Assembly (NCBI GenBank): GCA_963629575.1
Contig: CAVGIM010000008.1
Coordinates: forward strand, 1 to 63,925
Length of the DNA stretch: 63,925 nt
Origin: Hallerella sp963629575
Lineage (GTDB): Bacteria > Fibrobacterota > Fibrobacteria > Fibrobacterales > Fibrobacteraceae
Reading direction: 5' to 3'
A program made the position numbers and the translations under genes. Each line of letters begins with the position of its first letter. Positions within the stretch are counted from its first letter, which is position 1. Under the pieces are notes generated by a model. The model did not search any database. It was given only the letters and a program-made list of their open reading frames with translations, and was not told the DNA's origin. Shown here in pieces: positions 14,197 through 22,351 of this stretch.

Positions 14197-15225
14197 TCAG
14201 CTAAAACGCCCGGCGGTCTGTTTGCGCTTCTTGCCGCGTTCCGAAAGCAGAGCCTCGGCAAGGAACAGCAAGGCGGCTATCGCAAGGAATATCTGGTAGC
14301 GGTCCTTGTAGCTTTCCATCTGGTCCGAAGACGTGTCGCGCTTTTCCATCGAAGCGATTTCCGAAAGGACTTTTTGCAACTGGAATTCTCCGGGGCTTGC
14401 ATAGAAGTACCGCGCACCGGTAACGCTTGCGATATCCTGCAACGTCTTTTCTTCCAAGTGCGTCGTGACGATGTTTCCAAAGCGGTCCTTGTGGTAAGCG
14501 ACTTCTCCCGTTTTCGAAGGTTCGGGAATGGGAACGCCTTCCTTCGACCCGATTCCGACCGTGTAAATCCGGATTCCCGCATCGGCGGCTTCCTTCGCCT
14601 TTTCCACCGCCTTCGCGTCCTGCTCTTCGCCATCGCTCATCAGCACCATGACCGCATACTTGGAGGGCACCTTGGAACGCCGGAACATCTGGAGTCCCTT
14701 GTCGATCGCCGCGGCGAGATCCGTTCCCGGATAAAGCCAACCCGGTTCGAGGCTCCGAAGAATCGTCTGCACGGTTCCGTAATCGAGCGTGAGCGGAACG
14801 AGCGTCTGCGCTTCTCCCGAAAAAGCCACGAGCCCGACCCGGTCGCCGGAAAGCGTGTCCAGGAAAGCGGAAATTTCATGCCGGGACCGAATCAGGCGAT
14901 TCGGCTTCACATCCTCGGCGAGCATCGAAAGGGAAATATCCTGCAAGAGAACGATGTCGAGTCCCTTGCGTTCGATGTGCTCCATGGAACGCCCCCACTG
15001 CGGGCGCGCCAGCGCAACGATCAGAAAGGCAAGTCCCAAAAGCAAGAGGCAAGTCTTTGTCGCACGACGCCATACGGAAAGCGATGTCGCGATTTTCGGG
15101 AACATCGAAAGCGAAGCAAACCGCAAAGCGAGCTTTTTCCGCCGACGGTACGCGTAAAGAAAGAGAAGCAGAAAAAGCGGGAGCGAAAAAAGGCACCACA
15201 GAAAATTCGGTTCGGCAAATCTCAT
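14197..15225 (-). CDS. batB: VWA-domain membrane protein BatB
   Basis: 342 aa from the ATG at 15225, which overlaps the batA stop by 4 bp. Two N-terminal membrane helices (about 6-22 and 52-70) lead to RPQWGR and a von Willebrand A domain whose MIDAS motif is DISLSM, with VLMSDGEEQ downstream. A C-terminal helix (YQIFLAIAALLFLAEALL) anchors it again. Named for Bacteroides aerotolerance genes, but its biochemical role is not settled. Paired with batA in the standard order. Confidence 0.85.
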   Translation of the reverse strand: MRFAEPNFLWCLFSLPLFLLLFLYAYRRRKKLALRFASLSMFPKIATSLSVWRRATKTCLLLLGLAFLIVALARPQWGRSMEHIERKGLDIVLLQDISLSMLAEDVKPNRLIRSRHEISAFLDTLSGDRVGLVAFSGEAQTLVPLTLDYGTVQTILRSLEPGWLYPGTDLAAAIDKGLQMFRRSKVPSKYAVMVLMSDGEEQDAKAVEKAKEAADAGIRIYTVGIGSKEGVPIPEPSKTGEVAYHKDRFGNIVTTHLEEKTLQDIASVTGARYFYASPGEFQLQKVLSEIASMEKRDTSSDQMESYKDRYQIFLAIAALLFLAEALLSERGKKRKQTAGRFS

Positions 15226-16316
15226 GGAATCCTCACAAACCGTGTATTCGAAAGAACAAGTTCCAGAAGAATCAGAATCGCTCCGACGAGAAGCCACGGG
15301 TAGAACTTTTCCGAATAGCGCGCATAGGCAATCGTCTGGATTTCCGTTTTTTCCAGCTGGTCGATTTCCGCGTAGATTTTTTCCAGGTCCGCCTTGCTCT
15401 CGGCCCGGTAAAAGCGCCCGCCCGTACTCGAAGCGATTTGCGAAAGCGTCTTTTCGTCGAGGCTGTTCTCCGGCGGAATCGGCTGCTCCGCCCAGGAAAT
15501 TTCGCCCGTCCACGGATTCTGCTGAAATCCCAAAAACGTTCCCGAACGTTTTCCGACGCCGACTGTATAGACCTTGACGCCGAGCGCCTTCGCCACTTCC
15601 GCGGCATGGAGCGGCGGAACGAGGCTCGCATTGTCAATTCCGTCCGTAAGAAGCACGACGACCTTCGACTTCGCATCGGACTTTTCGAGCCGCGCAAGGG
15701 ATGTCATCAGCCCATCGCCAATCGCGGTCCCGTTCCCCGAAGCGGAAGAATCATCGACCGCGGCAAGGATTTCGAGAAGCGCTCCGTAATCGAGCGTGAG
15801 CGGCACAAGCGTGTAGGAACGCCCGGCAAAGACCGAAAGCCCAATCCGGTCGCTTTCCCGCTTGCCGATAAATTCCGCCATCACGTTTTTCGCATAGCCT
15901 AGACGCGAATAATTCCAGAACCTCCCGCTTTTCAAGACTTTCTCCGCATTCATCACGCCGAGCTTTGCCTGGTCGGTCCGCGTCAGCATGTCGAGAGTTC
16001 CCATCGACCCGGAAACGTCCAGTGCAAGCATGATATCGACGCCGTCGGTCGAAGTGTATTCCACCTCGGTCGCGTTTTGCGGACGGGCAAGGGCGACGAC
16101 AAAGGCGCACAAGGCTGCGACCCGCAGCGCAGGCACGATATACCGCGCATGGATTTTCGATCCCTTGGCAGCCCGCTTCGCAATCGCAAGCGCGGGAAAT
16201 TTAATCGTACTCTTTCTCTTGTGCGAACGATACCACCAGTCGAGAACGAGAAGCGGCACGAGCAAAAGAAGCAGGAACGCTTCGGGATTCTGGAAATGCA
16301 GATTACCGAGATCCAT
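15222..16316 (-). CDS. batA: VWA-domain membrane protein BatA
   Basis: 364 aa. It starts with a membrane helix (AFLLLLLVPLLVLDWWY), a second helix ending LARPQNATEVE, then a VWA domain with the MIDAS motif DVSGSMG, threonine site residues and VVLLTDGIDNAS. A C-terminal helix (WLLVGAILILLELVLS) closes it. It overlaps the previous gene by 14 bp and batB by 4 bp. Together with MoxR and the DUF58 protein it likely forms a chaperone-like membrane complex (family knowledge, function uncertain). Confidence 0.87.
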   Translation of the reverse strand: MDLGNLHFQNPEAFLLLLLVPLLVLDWWYRSHKRKSTIKFPALAIAKRAAKGSKIHARYIVPALRVAALCAFVVALARPQNATEVEYTSTDGVDIMLALDVSGSMGTLDMLTRTDQAKLGVMNAEKVLKSGRFWNYSRLGYAKNVMAEFIGKRESDRIGLSVFAGRSYTLVPLTLDYGALLEILAAVDDSSASGNGTAIGDGLMTSLARLEKSDAKSKVVVLLTDGIDNASLVPPLHAAEVAKALGVKVYTVGVGKRSGTFLGFQQNPWTGEISWAEQPIPPENSLDEKTLSQIASSTGGRFYRAESKADLEKIYAEIDQLEKTEIQTIAYARYSEKFYPWLLVGAILILLELVLSNTRFVRIP

Positions 16317-17271
16317 TTGCGCCCTCCTTCTTTTCCGATTCCAGAGCGGGCCTTGTCTCTTCCAAAAGCTTTTCCGCCCAATCGTCCCAGAAAATTCCGC
16401 GATCGTCGCCGATTTTCATCTTGGCGAATTTCACGGGATAGGTTTCCCTTTCAAATTCCACCAGCGCCGCACGGTATTCTTCGGAAAGCTCGGCGATTTG
16501 CGGGACTCGTACCTTCAACTGCGAAAGCGTCGCGTCGAGAATTCCCTCCGTCGGATGCTCGCCCAAAAATCTCCGTTCCACATAGCGACGCACGATAAAG
16601 CTCAGCGCAGCGTAGAACTCGGCCTGGTTTCCCAGCGCGAGCAGCTGTTTTTCGCGCAGTTCCTTGAGCGCAAGCACCGCTTCTTCGTAGGGAGGGAGCT
16701 TCGGCGCGACCTTTTCCCGGCGGAATTTCTTGTGCAGAAACCATCCGAGGAAAACAAGCAGCGCGGCTGCGACAATTCCGAGCAGGACCGCGACCCAACC
16801 CGGCAAGCGCGTATCGGCAAGCGGTTCTTCTACGTCGAGGATGTCATCTTCCGATCCGTCCGTCCGCGAAACGACCTTGACCGCGACCGGATCCGTCCGC
16901 GTCATCACGGAATCCGCGCCGAGAACCGCCCGAACCTCTTGCGGAGCTATCAGAAAATCCCCGGCGACAAACGTGTTGAGCGTTGCGCGCCACACGAATT
17001 TCTTCTGTCCCTTCGGCGCGCCGTCCAAGCGTTCCTCGTGCTGCAAGTCCTTCACTTCGAAGTTTCCCAAATTCCCCACGAAGCTCGGCAAATCGACCAT
17101 CGCGCTTTCCGGAGCGGTCACGCTGATTTCATAGTCGAAGCGGTCTCCCACAAAAACCTGCGAAGCCGTCGTCAGGGACTTGACCGAGACATGGAAACCG
17201 AAGGCGCTCGCCACGGCCAGCAAAAAAATTCCGACAAAGATTTTCAGAGAAAGATTCCGAATTTTCAACAT
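16303..17271 (-). CDS. BatD/DUF4381-like membrane protein
   Basis: 322 aa. A signal/anchor helix (residues 8-26) precedes an extracytoplasmic beta domain (VFVGDRFDYEISVTAPES... resembling BatD Ig-like repeats). A transmembrane helix follows (WVAVLLGIVAAALLVFLGWFL, about 182-202). The cytoplasmic part carries YAALSFIVRRYVERRFLGEH and GILDATLSQL, as in the DUF4381-type protein of MoxR operons. It lies 1 bp after the DUF58 gene and overlaps batA. Confidence 0.75.
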   Translation of the reverse strand: MLKIRNLSLKIFVGIFLLAVASAFGFHVSVKSLTTASQVFVGDRFDYEISVTAPESAMVDLPSFVGNLGNFEVKDLQHEERLDGAPKGQKKFVWRATLNTFVAGDFLIAPQEVRAVLGADSVMTRTDPVAVKVVSRTDGSEDDILDVEEPLADTRLPGWVAVLLGIVAAALLVFLGWFLHKKFRREKVAPKLPPYEEAVLALKELREKQLLALGNQAEFYAALSFIVRRYVERRFLGEHPTEGILDATLSQLKVRVPQIAELSEEYRAALVEFERETYPVKFAKMKIGDDRGIFWDDWAEKLLEETRPALESEKKEGANGSR

Positions 17272-17272
17272 C

Positions 17273-18160
17273 CTAGCTCCGACGTCTTGAAAGCATCCTG
17301 AAATGTTCCACCAGCGGACTTACCGTATCGCGGAACGCATCCTGGATCTGGCAACGCACATAATCGACATTTATCTTCTGGAAAAGGTTCCGCGTCTGTT
17401 TTTCCGCTTTTCTCGCCTCGTGCGCAAAGGCTTCCCGGAAAGCGGCATCGCCCGTATCGACGAGCATCGTTTCGCCGGTTTCCGGATCTTCGAGTTCCAC
17501 AAGCCCCACCGGCGGAAGTTCCGATTCGCGCGGATCCGTCACCGAAACGGCGAGCATATCGTGCCGTTTGCAAAGAATCTTGAACGCCTTTTCAAAGCCC
17601 GAATCCTGAAAATCCGAAAGGACGACGATCATCGAGCGACGGTTCAGGACGCCACCCACATATTCCAGGGCGTTTTCGAGATTTGTCCCGTGGTGGGAAG
17701 GCTTAAAGTAAAGGATTTCCCGGATGAGGCGCAGCACGTGCTTTCGCCCCTTCGCCGGCGAAATGAAGAGTTCGACCTGGTCCGTAAAGATCAGAAGCCC
17801 GACCTTGTCGCCGTTTCGCACCGCGGCAAAGGAAAGCAGCGCCGTAATCGCCGCCATGACTTCGCCCTTCATCTCCTTGCCCGAGCCGAACTCCGAACTC
17901 GAACTCGCATCGACCATGAGCATGAGCGTCAGCTCGCGTTCCTCGACAAACTTCTTGATGTAAGGCGTTCCCATTCGGGCGGTCACGTTCCAGTCAATTG
18001 TCCGAACATCATCGCCGGGAACATATTCGCGAACTTCGCTGAACTCGACACCGTTTCCCTTGAACGAGCTGTGGTAGGCACCGGCCATCATCGAGTCGAG
18101 CGGGCCGCGCACCGAAAGCTCGATGCGGCTCACCGTTTTGAGAATATCCTTGGAGAGCAT
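17273..18160 (-). CDS. DUF58-domain protein
   Basis: 295 aa from the ATG at 18160, directly after the moxR stop. The family signature REYVPGDDVRTIDWN is present at about residue 46, followed by a VWA-like fold with MVDASSSSEFG and VVLSDFQDSGF. No membrane segment, so cytosolic. DUF58 proteins accompany MoxR ATPases in most phyla and are thought to be MIDAS-containing partners. An upstream in-frame extension exists but overlaps moxR and lacks a ribosome site. Confidence 0.87.
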   Translation of the reverse strand: MLSKDILKTVSRIELSVRGPLDSMMAGAYHSSFKGNGVEFSEVREYVPGDDVRTIDWNVTARMGTPYIKKFVEERELTLMLMVDASSSSEFGSGKEMKGEVMAAITALLSFAAVRNGDKVGLLIFTDQVELFISPAKGRKHVLRLIREILYFKPSHHGTNLENALEYVGGVLNRRSMIVVLSDFQDSGFEKAFKILCKRHDMLAVSVTDPRESELPPVGLVELEDPETGETMLVDTGDAAFREAFAHEARKAEKQTRNLFQKINVDYVRCQIQDAFRDTVSPLVEHFRMLSRRRS

Positions 18161-18161
18161 A

Positions 18162-19151
18162 TCAGGGCACTTCGACCGAATCCAGGATTTTTTGAACGAC
18201 AGTTTCCGCGGAGACTTCTTCGGCTTCCGCTTCATAACTCAAGACGATACGGTGGCGGAGAACTTCCATGGCGCAGGCCTTGACATCTTCGGGCGTAACA
18301 TAGCCGCGTTCCTCGATAAAGGCGTGGGCCTTTGCCGCCGAAGCAAGCCCGATCGATGCGCGCGGAGAAGCCCCGACCGAGATAAATCCCGAAAGTTCGG
18401 ACCGCTTGATGCTCGCCGGATCGCGCGTCGCAAGAACAAGGTTCACAATGTATTCGCGAATGCGTTCATCGACGTAGATTTCCTTCACCAGGCGGCGCGC
18501 CTTCAGAATGTCTTCCTTGTTCGCCACGGCACTCGGCATTTTGAGACCGTTACCGCTCACCGCATCGAGGATTTTCATTTCGTCTTCCTTTCCCGGATAG
18601 CCGACCTTGACTTTCAAGAGGAAGCGATCGACCTGCGCTTCCGGCAGCGGATAGGTTCCTTCCTGTTCGATCGGATTCTGCGTCGCAAGAACGAGGAACG
18701 GTTCGTCAAGCTTGTATGTCTCGTCGCCGATCGTTATCTTCCGTTCCTGCATCGCTTCGAGAAGCGCGCTCTGCACTTTCGACGGGGCGCGGTTGATTTC
18801 GTCCGCGAGGACGAGGTTCGTAAAGAGCGGTCCCTTGCGGGTTTCGAAGCGGGCTTCTTTCGCGTTGTAAATCGTCGTGCCAAGAAGGTCCGCAGGGAGA
18901 AGGTCCGGTGTAAACTGGATCCGCTTGAAGTCGAGCGAGACGGCACTCGCAAAAGCCTGCACCGCGGTAGTCTTCGCAAGTCCCGGAAGCCCTTCCAAGA
19001 GAATGTGACCGTCCGCCAAGATTCCGGTGAGAATGCTCTTCACCATATCCTTCTGGCCGATTACGGTCCCTTCCACTTCGCGCAAAAGGTCCACGCAAAA
19101 GCGTCCCTGTTCCTTGATCTTATCCGTCAGTTCTTGAACATTTGTCATCAT
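18162..19151 (-). CDS. MoxR-family AAA+ ATPase
   Basis: 329 aa, full length for MoxR. Walker A is EGLPGLAKT (about residue 55), Walker B LADEINRAP, sensor 1 LVLATQNPIEQEGTYPLPEAQ (the classic MoxR block) and the ASPRAS sensor-2 region. A cytosolic chaperone-like ATPase thought to help mature or activate VWA proteins. It heads the DUF58-batD-batA-batB run and is preceded by the 273-aa membrane protein with a 4-bp gap. Confidence 0.93.
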   Translation of the reverse strand: MMTNVQELTDKIKEQGRFCVDLLREVEGTVIGQKDMVKSILTGILADGHILLEGLPGLAKTTAVQAFASAVSLDFKRIQFTPDLLPADLLGTTIYNAKEARFETRKGPLFTNLVLADEINRAPSKVQSALLEAMQERKITIGDETYKLDEPFLVLATQNPIEQEGTYPLPEAQVDRFLLKVKVGYPGKEDEMKILDAVSGNGLKMPSAVANKEDILKARRLVKEIYVDERIREYIVNLVLATRDPASIKRSELSGFISVGASPRASIGLASAAKAHAFIEERGYVTPEDVKACAMEVLRHRIVLSYEAEAEEVSAETVVQKILDSVEVP

Positions 19152-19155
19152 GACC

Positions 19156-19977
19156 TCATTCGTCTTCTTCGATGTTTAAAAGTTTCGCGGCAAGCTTCCA
19201 CGTTTCCTTGTTTTCGAACGCATCGCGCACACCGCCGCCGTAACGGGCGTGGGCAAACGCTTCGAGCAAAGCGTCCCAACCCTCGAGCAAGCCCTTCCGG
19301 GAAAGCTCTTCCAGATTGTCTTCGCCAAAACGCTTCTTCGCCCATGATTTACAAATTTTTTCCAGATCGAGCAACCAGATGCGACTGTCCGCCTTCGCAA
19401 CGCGAGCCTTCAACAAGAGAAATTCTTTTTTCAGCGCATCGTCCTCTGCTCGCTTCGCAGATTTCTGCGCCGCAGAACGCTTCTTTTCCCTGAAAATCAA
19501 GAACACGCCGATGGCGACAATCAAAACGGCAAGCAGACCGAAAACCGTGACAACCGCGACATGGGATGTTTCCCCGATGTGGAACGAAACGCTTTCGGAC
19601 TGGAATTCGAACGGACCGTTCGCCGTCGGGATTTCAAAGCGCATCGCCGGAATGGAAACGCTCCCCGTATCGTCTGCCGTGAGCGTGTAGATAAACTGGC
19701 TGTTCGAAATCGAAGCGTCGCCTTGCAAGACGCGGGAATGTTCTTCGCGCATCCCGATTTGCGTAATCCCTTTCGTATTCGCGGAACTCTTGGGAAGTAT
19801 CAGGACGGCACTCTCCTTTTGGGGGGCTTTCCACGAGACGTTCACCTTGAATTCGAACGTGTCGCCCTTGACAATCGTCGGGAGAGAATCCGTGCGCACC
19901 GAGATTCCGATTTCTACGGGATTTGAAGCCGCACTCGAAGCGTCTTCCGGCAAAGTATTCAGGCTATCATTTTCCAT
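19156..19977 (-). CDS. BatD-like membrane protein, N-terminus doubtful
   Basis: 273 aa from the ATG at 19977. It has an Ig-like beta domain (about 20-145; KGDTFEFKVNVSW, FIYTLTADDTGSVSIP) that should be outside the cytoplasm. One helix (VAVVTVFGLLAVLIVAIGVFLIF, about 155-177) and a cytoplasmic domain with ICKSWAKKRFGEDNLEELS follow. No signal peptide or ribosome site precedes this ATG. The same frame reads back into an Arg/Phe-rich stretch without a start codon, and a neighbouring frame from an ATG at 20017 starts MTLSKKNIFYFLF. A one-base slip in the T tract would supply a signal sequence. First gene of the Bat operon. Confidence 0.7.
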   Translation of the reverse strand: MENDSLNTLPEDASSAASNPVEIGISVRTDSLPTIVKGDTFEFKVNVSWKAPQKESAVLILPKSSANTKGITQIGMREEHSRVLQGDASISNSQFIYTLTADDTGSVSIPAMRFEIPTANGPFEFQSESVSFHIGETSHVAVVTVFGLLAVLIVAIGVFLIFREKKRSAAQKSAKRAEDDALKKEFLLLKARVAKADSRIWLLDLEKICKSWAKKRFGEDNLEELSRKGLLEGWDALLEAFAHARYGGGVRDAFENKETWKLAAKLLNIEEDE

Positions 19978-20188
19978 CAAAAAGAAAATAAAAAATGTTC
20001 TTCTTCGAAAGCGTCATGAATCGTTCACGGAAAAGTAAAAAGACAATGCGGGAAATCGGAGAAAATCATCAGCCTCTTCTCGTAAAAGTGCGCAGAAATC
20101 CGAGAACAGCGAAAACACGTTTTAAACATTTGTGCACTTGAAAAGCGTTTTTTTTCTTACATTCATAGAATTCAAAAAAGGAGTCTCT

Positions 20189-20686
20189 ATGAATGTCTAT
20201 CTGGTAATCGGCGACGCCGACATGGGAAAAAGTTCCGTCTTGCGGCACCTGGTCGCCTTTTCGAACGGAAACGGGAAATCCATCCGGACGAAAGATCTCG
20301 CCACCATCCACGGCACCATCGAAATCAGCTTCTACGGCTACCAGGCTCTACAGGAGCACGGCGACCTTCCCAAAAAATTCATCAATCTGGTCAACAACCT
20401 GTTTAAAAAGGACTTGCCGGAGAACCTTATCCTGGCTCTCCGGTTGAGCGCCACCAAGAAGACTTCGAAGGTCCAGGCGTGCCCGGATGCCGACGCCTAC
20501 ATCCAGGCGTTCCTAAAAGCCGGTTGGACAATTTTCAAAAGCGTCGTCCTGGACGATTCCGGCAAGGCGACCTACCCGAAACATTGGAACGCCACGTCTG
20601 TCCTGTCAAGGCCGCCAAAGCCGCAAAAGACCGTTCCTACAAACAAGGTCGCCGACGAAGCCCGGAAATATTTTAACTGGGTTTAA
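20189..20686 (+). CDS. Small P-loop protein of unknown function
   Basis: 165 aa from the ATG at 20189 (AAAAAAGGAG seven nt upstream; a TTG further up lacks this). It begins MNVYLVIGDADMGKSS, a Walker A-like GxxxxGKS at residue 8. There is no clear Walker B, the closest candidate being VVLDDSG. The C-terminus is basic and proline-rich. Cytosolic. It is 16 bp upstream of a FISUMP lipoprotein gene, so they may share a transcript. Upstream, TTGAAAAGCG plus a T run and CTTACATT resembles the promoter blocks at 10205 and 63805. Confidence 0.65.
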   Translation: MNVYLVIGDADMGKSSVLRHLVAFSNGNGKSIRTKDLATIHGTIEISFYGYQALQEHGDLPKKFINLVNNLFKKDLPENLILALRLSATKKTSKVQACPDADAYIQAFLKAGWTIFKSVVLDDSGKATYPKHWNATSVLSRPPKPQKTVPTNKVADEARKYFNWV

Positions 20687-20702
20687 GAAATTAAGGAGGT
20701 AG

Positions 20703-22067
20703 ATGATGAAAACGAGATTTTTGCTTTCAGGATGTTTCGCCTTAGCCCTCGTCGCCTGCGGGGACGAAACCAACGTCACCAAGGTCACGAACGAGACTAT
20801 CGGCATGGAGGTCGCGGTCTCCGCGGATTCTCTCGGCGCGTGCGATTCGGCGGTCATAGGCAAGACGGTGTTCGCTTCGAGCGAAAGTTCGGTTTACATC
20901 TGCGCGGATTCGGGCTGGGTTCCGCTGTCGAAGGCGGCTGCCAGCGGCAAGGACGGCGCAGACGGAGAAAACGGAACGGACGGCAAGGATGGAACAGACG
21001 GAGCCTCCTGCACGGTCAAGGCGCTTCCGGATTCGTCCGGCTACAAGGTCGTCTGCGGCGGTGATTCCGTCGGAGTAATTTTGAACGGCTCGGACGGGAA
21101 GGACGGTGCCGACGGCAAGGACGGGAAGAACAACGAAGAAGGTTGTTCACTCGCCGAAGACAGGGACGGAACAGTAAAATTCGTTTGCGGAAAGGCGGAC
21201 ACGGTTACCTTGTACAAGGCGCTTTGCGGAAGCGAGTCTTACGACCCAGCAAAAAGATTCTGTTTCGCAGATTCCGCCTATGATCTGTGCGGTTCGAAAA
21301 GCTACGACCCCGCGAAGGAATTTTGCGCAAGCGATTCCGCTTATGCCTTGTGCGGCGGAACGCCTTACGCCCCTCTTGAAACGTTCTGCTTTACAGATTC
21401 CGTCTATGCTTTGTGCAACGCGGCAAGCTATGACCCGACGACGAAATTCTGCCTGGGAAACACGGTCTATGACCGGTGTGGCGGAAAGACGTATGATCCA
21501 ACGGATTCCGTCTGGAAATGTTATGACGGGAAAATTGCGATGCGGTTTACGGACGACAGGGACGGCAAAAGCTATTTGGCGGTGAAGATTGGCGAGCAGA
21601 TCTGGATGGCGGAGAACCTGAATTACGATACAACCGGCTATTGCTACAACAATACCGCTTCGTATTGCGAAACGTATGGAAGACTCTATACATGGGCTGT
21701 CGCCCAGAAGGTTTGTCCGGTGGGCTTTCATTTGCCGAGCCTTGCGGAATGGGAAACGCTCGATTCGTCCGTAGCGTATATCTTGTATGAGGGAAAAACG
21801 GACTCGGTCGGCTATGCGCTCAAATCCACTAACGGGTGGAAAGATTACAACGGTAAGTCGGGAAACGGATCGGATGTGTTTGGATTTTCGGGACTTGCTG
21901 CGGGTTGTCGCTTAATCAGTGGTTCATTTAGCTACATCGACGAGCATGCGGATTTTTGGAGTACAACAAGTGCCAAACTTCGCCATTTGTATTACAGTGA
22001 AACATCTTTGCGACAAGATACTTATCCTGCAAGCGCTGCGTATTCCGTCCGCTGCGTCAAGGATTAA
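20703..22067 (+). CDS. FISUMP-domain lipoprotein with collagen-like and Cys-repeat regions
   Basis: 454 aa. AGGAGG precedes a double ATG. The lipobox LVAC at about residue 19 predicts a lipoprotein. Order: an N-terminal domain with a Cys pair (CDSAVIG...YICADSGWVPL); short Gly-x-Asp collagen-like runs (GKDGADGENGTDGKDGTDG, then GSDGKDGADGKDG); five Cys-paired repeats of about 21-25 residues (LCGSKSYDPAKEFC type, about 175-275); and a C-terminal FISUMP domain (about 290-454) with IGEQIWMAENLNYD, CPVGFHLPSLAEWE and the terminal SVRCVKD. Likely outer-membrane or surface exposed. The biochemical role of FISUMP is not known. Confidence 0.88.
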   Translation: MMKTRFLLSGCFALALVACGDETNVTKVTNETIGMEVAVSADSLGACDSAVIGKTVFASSESSVYICADSGWVPLSKAAASGKDGADGENGTDGKDGTDGASCTVKALPDSSGYKVVCGGDSVGVILNGSDGKDGADGKDGKNNEEGCSLAEDRDGTVKFVCGKADTVTLYKALCGSESYDPAKRFCFADSAYDLCGSKSYDPAKEFCASDSAYALCGGTPYAPLETFCFTDSVYALCNAASYDPTTKFCLGNTVYDRCGGKTYDPTDSVWKCYDGKIAMRFTDDRDGKSYLAVKIGEQIWMAENLNYDTTGYCYNNTASYCETYGRLYTWAVAQKVCPVGFHLPSLAEWETLDSSVAYILYEGKTDSVGYALKSTNGWKDYNGKSGNGSDVFGFSGLAAGCRLISGSFSYIDEHADFWSTTSAKLRHLYYSETSLRQDTYPASAAYSVRCVKD

Positions 22068-22099
22068 CGCTTCACCGTTATTCCGACATTAAAATTTCC

Positions 22100-22134
22100 A
22101 AAAGCCTAGATGTAAAAACATCCGGGCTTTTTTT
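22100..22134 (+). terminator. Terminator of the FISUMP lipoprotein gene
   Basis: AAAAGCC, a two-base bulge, GATGT / ACATC around an AAAA loop, then GGCTTTTTTT. Located about 33 bp after the stop codon. Confidence 0.85.
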
Positions 22135-22295
22135 ATCCAAAAATGCGGAGGTTTCAATCACTTCCTTCGGTCGTTCCAGAACGGCAGTCCGTTTTACAGA
22201 CCGCCTATCGTGTCCCGCATCCCTTCTAACTACAATCCACTGATTTCTGAATCCTGATTCCTGAGTCCTGCTTTCCCAACTTCTCTCAACTATTA

Positions 22296-22327
22296 AAAAG
22301 CCCCGAATTTAAAAGTTCAGGGCTTTT
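22296..22327 (-). terminator. Terminator of the gltX-cysS operon
   Basis: AAAAGCCC ... GGGCTTTT with a partly paired 16-nt loop, 25 bp past the cysS stop. The A and T flanks mean it could work in both directions. The space between the two terminators (22135-22295) holds only short CTGATTCCTGA-like repeats. Confidence 0.8.
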
Positions 22328-22351
22328 CCAAAAGTTTGAACCTGCGAAAAA

